Part shown: positions 62,701 to 64,000 of the stretch, one piece after another | Position numbering within the stretch: position 1 is the first letter of the stretch | How the letters are laid out: each line of letters starts with the position of its first letter | Source: Hydractinia symbiolongicarpus | Taxonomy: Eukaryota > Cnidaria > Hydrozoa > Anthoathecata > Hydractiniidae | Direction: 5' to 3' | Length of the DNA stretch: 64,000 nt | NCBI RefSeq assembly: GCF_029227915.1 | Contig: NC_079881.1 | Coordinates: 28,187,501 to 28,251,500 of the forward strand | Notes under the pieces: model-generated | Databases searched by the model: none | Seen by the model: only the letters and a program-made list of their open reading frames with translations | What the model was told of the DNA's origin: nothing | Translations under genes and position numbers: made by a program

Positions 62701-64000
62701 TTTTTGATGAGACGCTTAATGAAAGAGGTTTAATCGCCTGCAAACGAAAATCTGTGATTTCCCGTAAATTCCGGGCTTGGCCCGTATAGTCGAATGTATA
62801 CAAAGAAAGTACCCTGTGAGTAAACTCATTTCCAAAACGATTTTTTTAATTTTCTTTTCAACACTAAAACGCATGAGACTTGTAGTTTTCAAAAATGTTT
62901 TCATTTTTGATGAGACACTGAATAAAAAGAGTTTAATCGCCGGCAAACGAAAACCCGCCATTTCCCGTAAATCCCGGGCTTGACCCGTGTAGTCGAATGT
63001 ATACAAAGAAAGTACCCAGGGAGTAAACTCATTTCCCGAACGATTTTTTAAATTTTTTTTTCACCACTAAAACGCATGAAACTTGTAGTTTTCAAAAATG
63101 GTTTCATTTTTGATGAGACGCTTAATAAAAGAGGTTTAATCGCCGGCAAACGAAAATCTGCGATTTCCCGTAAATCTCGGGCTTGGGCCGTATAGTCGAA
63201 AGTACACAAAGAAAGTACCCTGTGAGTAAACTCATCTCCAGAACGATTTTTTAAATTATTTTTCACCACTGAAACGCATAAGACTTGTAGTTTTCAAAAA
63301 TGTTTTTATTTTTGATGAGACGCTGAATAAAAGAAGTTTAATCGCCGGCAAACGAAAACCGCGATTTCCCGTAAATTCCGGGTTTGGCCCGTATAGTCGA
63401 ATGTATACAAAGAAAGTACCCTGTGAGTAAACTCATTTCCAAAACGATTTTTTTAATTTTCTTTTCACCACTAAAACGCATGAGACTTGTAGTTTTCAAA
63501 AATGTTTTCATTTTTGATGAGACACTGAATAAAAAGAGTTTAATCGCCGGCAAACGAAAACCCGCCATTTCCCGTAAATCCCGGGCTTGGGCCGTATAGT
63601 CGAAAGTACACAAAGAAAGTACCCAGGGAGTAAACTCATTTCCCGAACGATTTTTTAAATTATTTTTTCACCACTAAAACGCATGAGACTTGTAGTTTTC
63701 AAAAATGTTTTCATTTTTGATTGGACGCTTAATGAAAGAGGTTTATTCGACGGCAATCGAAAACCAGCGATTTCCCCTAAATCCCAGGCTTGGCCCGTGT
63801 AGTCGAATGTATACAAAGAAAGTACCCAGGGAGTAAACTCATTATCAGAACGATTTTTTAAATTATTTTTTCACCACTAAAACGCATAAGACTTGTAGTT
63901 TTCAATAATGTTTTCATTTGTGATAAGACGCTGAATAAAAGAAGTTTAAACGCCGGCAAACGAAAACCTGCGATTTCCCGTAAATCCCGGACTCTGCCCG
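56786..64000 (+). repeat. HOR domain 14: 14-mer of 2840 bp, then a copy lacking four monomers
   Basis: Fourteen monomers (56786, 56989, 57192, 57395, 57598, 57801, 58004, 58207, 58409, 58611, 58814, 59017, 59220, 59423) recur from 59626 to 62465. A third copy starts at 62466 directly with the fifth monomer, so the offset falls to 2028 and monomers G, H, I and D' are missing. It runs to the window end, which cuts it. Private markers include AAATCTGTGATTTCC with CGCCTGCAAACG (57801, 60641, 62669), CAACACTAAAACG (58004, 60844, 62872), AAATGGTTTCATTTTT (58207, 61047, 63075) and the 1-base deletion GAAAACCGCGATT (58409, 61249, 63277). The joint monomer at 62263 fuses D (TTCAGAAATG) with I (GACTTCCCG, GACCTGG). 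Confidence 0.9.
59626..59828 (+). repeat. Chimeric D'/G monomer at an HOR junction
   Basis: The monomer opens CATGAGACTTG like most classes, then continues TTTTCAATAATG and CATTTGTGAT like class G; normal G opens CATAAGACTTG. It marks the left edge of the second 2840-bp copy. The switch lies within the first 20 bases, between the last G of CATGAG and AATAATG. Confidence 0.7.

Larger units (their letters stand above)
1..64000 (+). repeat. 203-bp satellite array filling the window
   Basis: The sequence is a head-to-tail array of one monomer family. The anchor CATGAGACTTGTAG (or CATAAGACTTGTAG) recurs every 202-204 bases from position 1 to the end, always on the plus strand, giving about 316 monomers. 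Other near-invariant blocks in each monomer are GTTTAATCGCC, GATTTCCCGTAAATC, GTATACAAAGAAAGTACC, GTAAACTCATT and TCACCACTAAAACG. Variation is concentrated at a few diagnostic places: CTGAATAAAAGAAG against CTTAATGAAAGAGG; GGACTCGG against GGGCTTGG; GTCAAAAGT against GTCGAATGT; and CCAGGGAG against CCTGTGAG against CCATGGTG. These define classes that recur in fixed orders as higher-order repeats. No unique sequence, inversion, transposon or gene interrupts the array, and both ends lie inside it. The layout suggests a centromeric or other heterochromatic satellite of a eukaryote. Species and chromosomal position cannot be told from the sequence. Confidence 0.98.

Noticed and set aside
1-64000. 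CRISPR array
   Set aside because: The whole period is repeated and there are no short repeats separated by unique spacers. The period (203) and the absence of cas genes also exclude it.
1-64000. Telomeric repeat, rDNA spacer or transposon-derived tandem repeat
   Set aside because: No TTAGG-type runs, no rRNA-like sequence, no terminal repeats, target-site duplications or transposase/reverse-transcriptase reading frames were seen.
1-64000. Prokaryotic origin, phage or plasmid iteron array
   Set aside because: Iterons are short and few. A 64 kb gene-free array with nested higher-order repeats is not expected in a bacterial or phage replicon.

Overview
The whole 64 kb is one uninterrupted array of a single tandem satellite DNA. 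The monomer is 203 bp, with recurrent 202-bp and a few 204-bp variants. About 316 copies lie head to tail, all in the same orientation. I take the monomer start as the C of CATGAGACTT (or CATAAGACTT), so monomers begin at 1, 204, 407, 609, 812, 1015 and so on to the window end. The array enters and leaves the window without a boundary. I see no gene, RNA gene, transposon, inverted segment or unique sequence. The many 64-141 residue open frames on both strands are by-products of the repeat. The monomer length is not a multiple of three, frames close within one or two monomers, and many of the plus-strand frames open at TTG.

This layout points to a eukaryotic centromeric, pericentromeric or other heterochromatic satellite assembled from long reads. 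I cannot name the species. A consensus monomer is about 38% G+C and carries roughly 13 CpG where about 7 are expected, so there is no trace of CpG decay. That fits a genome with little cytosine methylation in repeats, or very strong homogenisation.

Monomers fall into recognisable classes (labelled A-P here), arranged in higher-order repeats (HORs) whose unit changes along the window. 1-2028: 4-mer, 811 bp. 2029-5883: 4-mer E-F-G-H of 812 bp inside a duplicated 9-10-mer block. 5884-11557: 14-mer of 2837 bp, twice, with a nested 5-mer of 1014 bp. 11558-14602: 6-mer of 1218 bp, then 7-mer of 1421 bp. 14603-20071: 7-mer of 1417 bp, then 8-mer of 1620 bp. 20072-26158: mosaic. 26159-32235: 15-mer of 3038 bp and a tail matching 17.8-20.5 kb. 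32236-37301: 11-mer of 2229 bp, then a 14-mer version. 37302-39532: mosaic. 39533-45620: 7-mer of 1421 bp alternating with a 5-mer, together a 12-mer of 2435 bp. 45621-47853: mosaic. 47854-55567: 18-mer of 3654 bp plus a 6-mer of 1218 bp. 55568-56785: mosaic. 56786-64000: 14-mer of 2840 bp, then a version four monomers shorter.

At the largest scale, about 11.5-20.5 kb and about 22.4-32.2 kb are two versions of the same roughly 9-10 kb block, differing by whole-monomer gains and losses. Several monomers are visible fusions of two neighbouring classes, which is the signature expected of unequal exchange. Candidate functional elements inside the monomer are a 9-bp-arm dyad near its start, a short GC-rich dyad limited to some classes, a near match to the CENP-B box with a spacer one base short, and a GC-rich core flanked by T-rich tracts. 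None is proven functional.
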